Below, piece by piece: positions 63,395 through 64,000 of a stretch of 64,000 nucleotides of DNA (position 1 is the first letter of the stretch; each line of letters opens with the position of its first letter). This DNA comes from Pontibacter virosus. Lineage in GTDB: Bacteria; Bacteroidota; Bacteroidia; Cytophagales; Hymenobacteraceae. The stretch spans positions 1 to 64,000 of the forward strand of contig NZ_QEKI01000005.1 of assembly GCF_003096355.1 (NCBI RefSeq), read 5' to 3'. The position numbers and the translations under genes were made by a program. The notes under the pieces are model-generated. The model saw only the letters and a program-made list of their open reading frames with translations. It was not told the DNA's origin and ran no database searches.

Positions 63395-63425
63395 CAAATG
63401 TAAACAACCTAACGTTCGTTAGCAA
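63395..63425 (-). promoter_or_regulatory. TetR gene promoter with embedded operator palindrome
   Basis: On the minus strand the -33 TTG (63425-63423) and -7 TACATTTG (63402-63395) are 20 bases apart. The palindrome CTAACGTTCGTTAG (63409-63422) fills the space between them. It fits CNAACGNNCGTTNG, which I recall as the PaaR operator of Thermus thermophilus. Binding here would block RNA polymerase. Confidence 0.75.
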
Positions 63426-63684
63426 GTAATTTTTACGAAGTTGGCATGATTGAGTTGGGCCAAAATCAACAGTGGGAGTGTTTCGCCTGACCGGGAGCTC
63501 TATACATGTGTAGTAAAGCAAGTACAGATAAGTGAAAATGCCTCGACGTATGTTTAAGATTTTATGCCCATTTTGCTGCGACATTCACTGATTTTGCTTA
63601 TCTTTTTCGAGCATTACCAATTTACACGCGTATACTTGAAACCGGCTTGCCGGTACATGCAACCAAAATTTAGAAGACACTACC

Positions 63685-64000
63685 ATGACTGATACAACAC
63701 AACCCTCGATCACGCAAACCATGGATTTCGTACACTACGAAGTAAAGGAGCGTGTGGGGTACATCACCCTAACCAGATCAGAAAAGCGCAATGCTCTGAA
63801 TGCTGAAATGGTAACGGAGCTGAAGCGCGCCTTTGCTGCCGCCGAGGACGATGAAACCTGCAAAGTGATCGTACTGCGCGCCGAGGGCAAGGTGTTCTGC
63901 GCCGGCGCCGACCTCGAGTACCTGCAGCGCCTGCAGCAATACGACTACCATGACAACCTGGCTGACTCCACTCACTTAATGGAGCTCTTCCGCCTGATCT
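63685..64000 (+). CDS. enoyl-CoA hydratase/isomerase (3' end outside the window)
   Basis: ATG 63685 opens a frame that runs off the window. It has the crotonase start (VHYEVKERVGYITLTRSEKRNALNAEM) and the oxyanion-hole motif FCAGADLEYL. Its position divergent from paaR suggests a PaaF/PaaG-type role in ring degradation, but other crotonase functions are possible. It shares the region containing the PaaR-type palindrome, so it may also be repressed by PaaR. Confidence 0.9.
   Translation, partial: MTDTTQPSITQTMDFVHYEVKERVGYITLTRSEKRNALNAEMVTELKRAFAAAEDDETCKVIVLRAEGKVFCAGADLEYLQRLQQYDYHDNLADSTHLMELFRLI

Noticed and set aside
1..64000. tRNA, rRNA or prophage genes
   Set aside because: No tRNA-like T-loop/acceptor pairs, rRNA segments or phage structural genes were seen in the scan.

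Overview
The window looks like chromosomal DNA of an aerobic, menaquinone-using member of the Bacteroidota, most likely Cytophagales/Hymenobacteraceae (Pontibacter-like). The grounds are: a T9SS sortase/PorV-like pair plus a cargo protein with a T9SS tail; several Bacteroidota-type promoters (-7 box TAnnTTTG, -33 TTG); an OMP_b-brl TonB receptor; GIN/PspC proteins; isc, nuo and menA gene types; and roughly 50% GC with few Shine-Dalgarno sites. No rRNA, tRNA or CRISPR was seen.

Layout. 1-2.5 kb: the right end of an IS5-like element that cuts a gene, then small unrelated genes on one strand (AT-rich orphan, RBBP9-type hydrolase, GNAT acetyltransferase, membrane protein). 2.5-9.6 kb: small lipoprotein, arginine decarboxylase divergent from arginase-argS, glutathione peroxidase, menA, nicotinamidase. 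9.7-15.5 kb: PIG-L deacetylase, TonB receptor, DEAD-box helicase, and an AT-rich spacer with a candidate 27-residue gene and terminator. 15.5-24 kb: CoA-transferase, conserved hypothetical, phenylalanine hydroxylase, a newly read 32-residue membrane peptide, a phosphatase-like lipoprotein with a CotH-like neighbour, ABC-F ATPase, SPW and RDD membrane proteins. 24.3-31.1 kb: murI, a ygiB/ygiC-like pair, map, and nuoHIJK without the rest of complex I. 31.4-38.7 kb: T9SS cargo, iscS-iscU-hyp-iscA, methylmalonyl-CoA epimerase, tsaC, CCA-adding enzyme. 38.8-48.1 kb: PadR with a PspC/GIN membrane protein, then porV2-porU2. 48.2-55.2 kb: 13-bp tandem array, folA-fmt-namZ, FtsX-like permease, SUKH-like orphan, MscS, M23 peptidase, HNH-AP2 protein. 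55.4-64 kb: phenylacetate degradation (paaE, then paaDCBA, a TetR/PaaR regulator and an enoyl-CoA hydratase), interrupted by oligoendopeptidase F and an NlpE/META lipoprotein.

How genes work together. paaABCD plus paaE would build the phenylacetyl-CoA epoxidase. The TetR gene has a palindrome CTAACGTTCGTTAG exactly between its -33 and -7 boxes, which suggests autorepression released by phenylacetyl-CoA. porU2/porV2 and the cargo at 31.4 kb belong to type IX secretion. iscSUA supplies Fe-S clusters to NuoI, PaaE and similar proteins.

The most unusual signal is not a gene. The 8-mer AGGTATAG (either strand) occurs by hand count about 60 times outside the tandem array, roughly one per kb, against about 2 expected. 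It lies in both coding and non-coding DNA, sometimes as inverted pairs, and is also the core of the nine-copy 13-bp array at 48.2 kb. Its density is like that of DNA uptake sequences in Haemophilus or Neisseria. It is absent from about 40.9-48.2 kb, which includes an AT-rich block inside porU2 that looks like a replaced segment.
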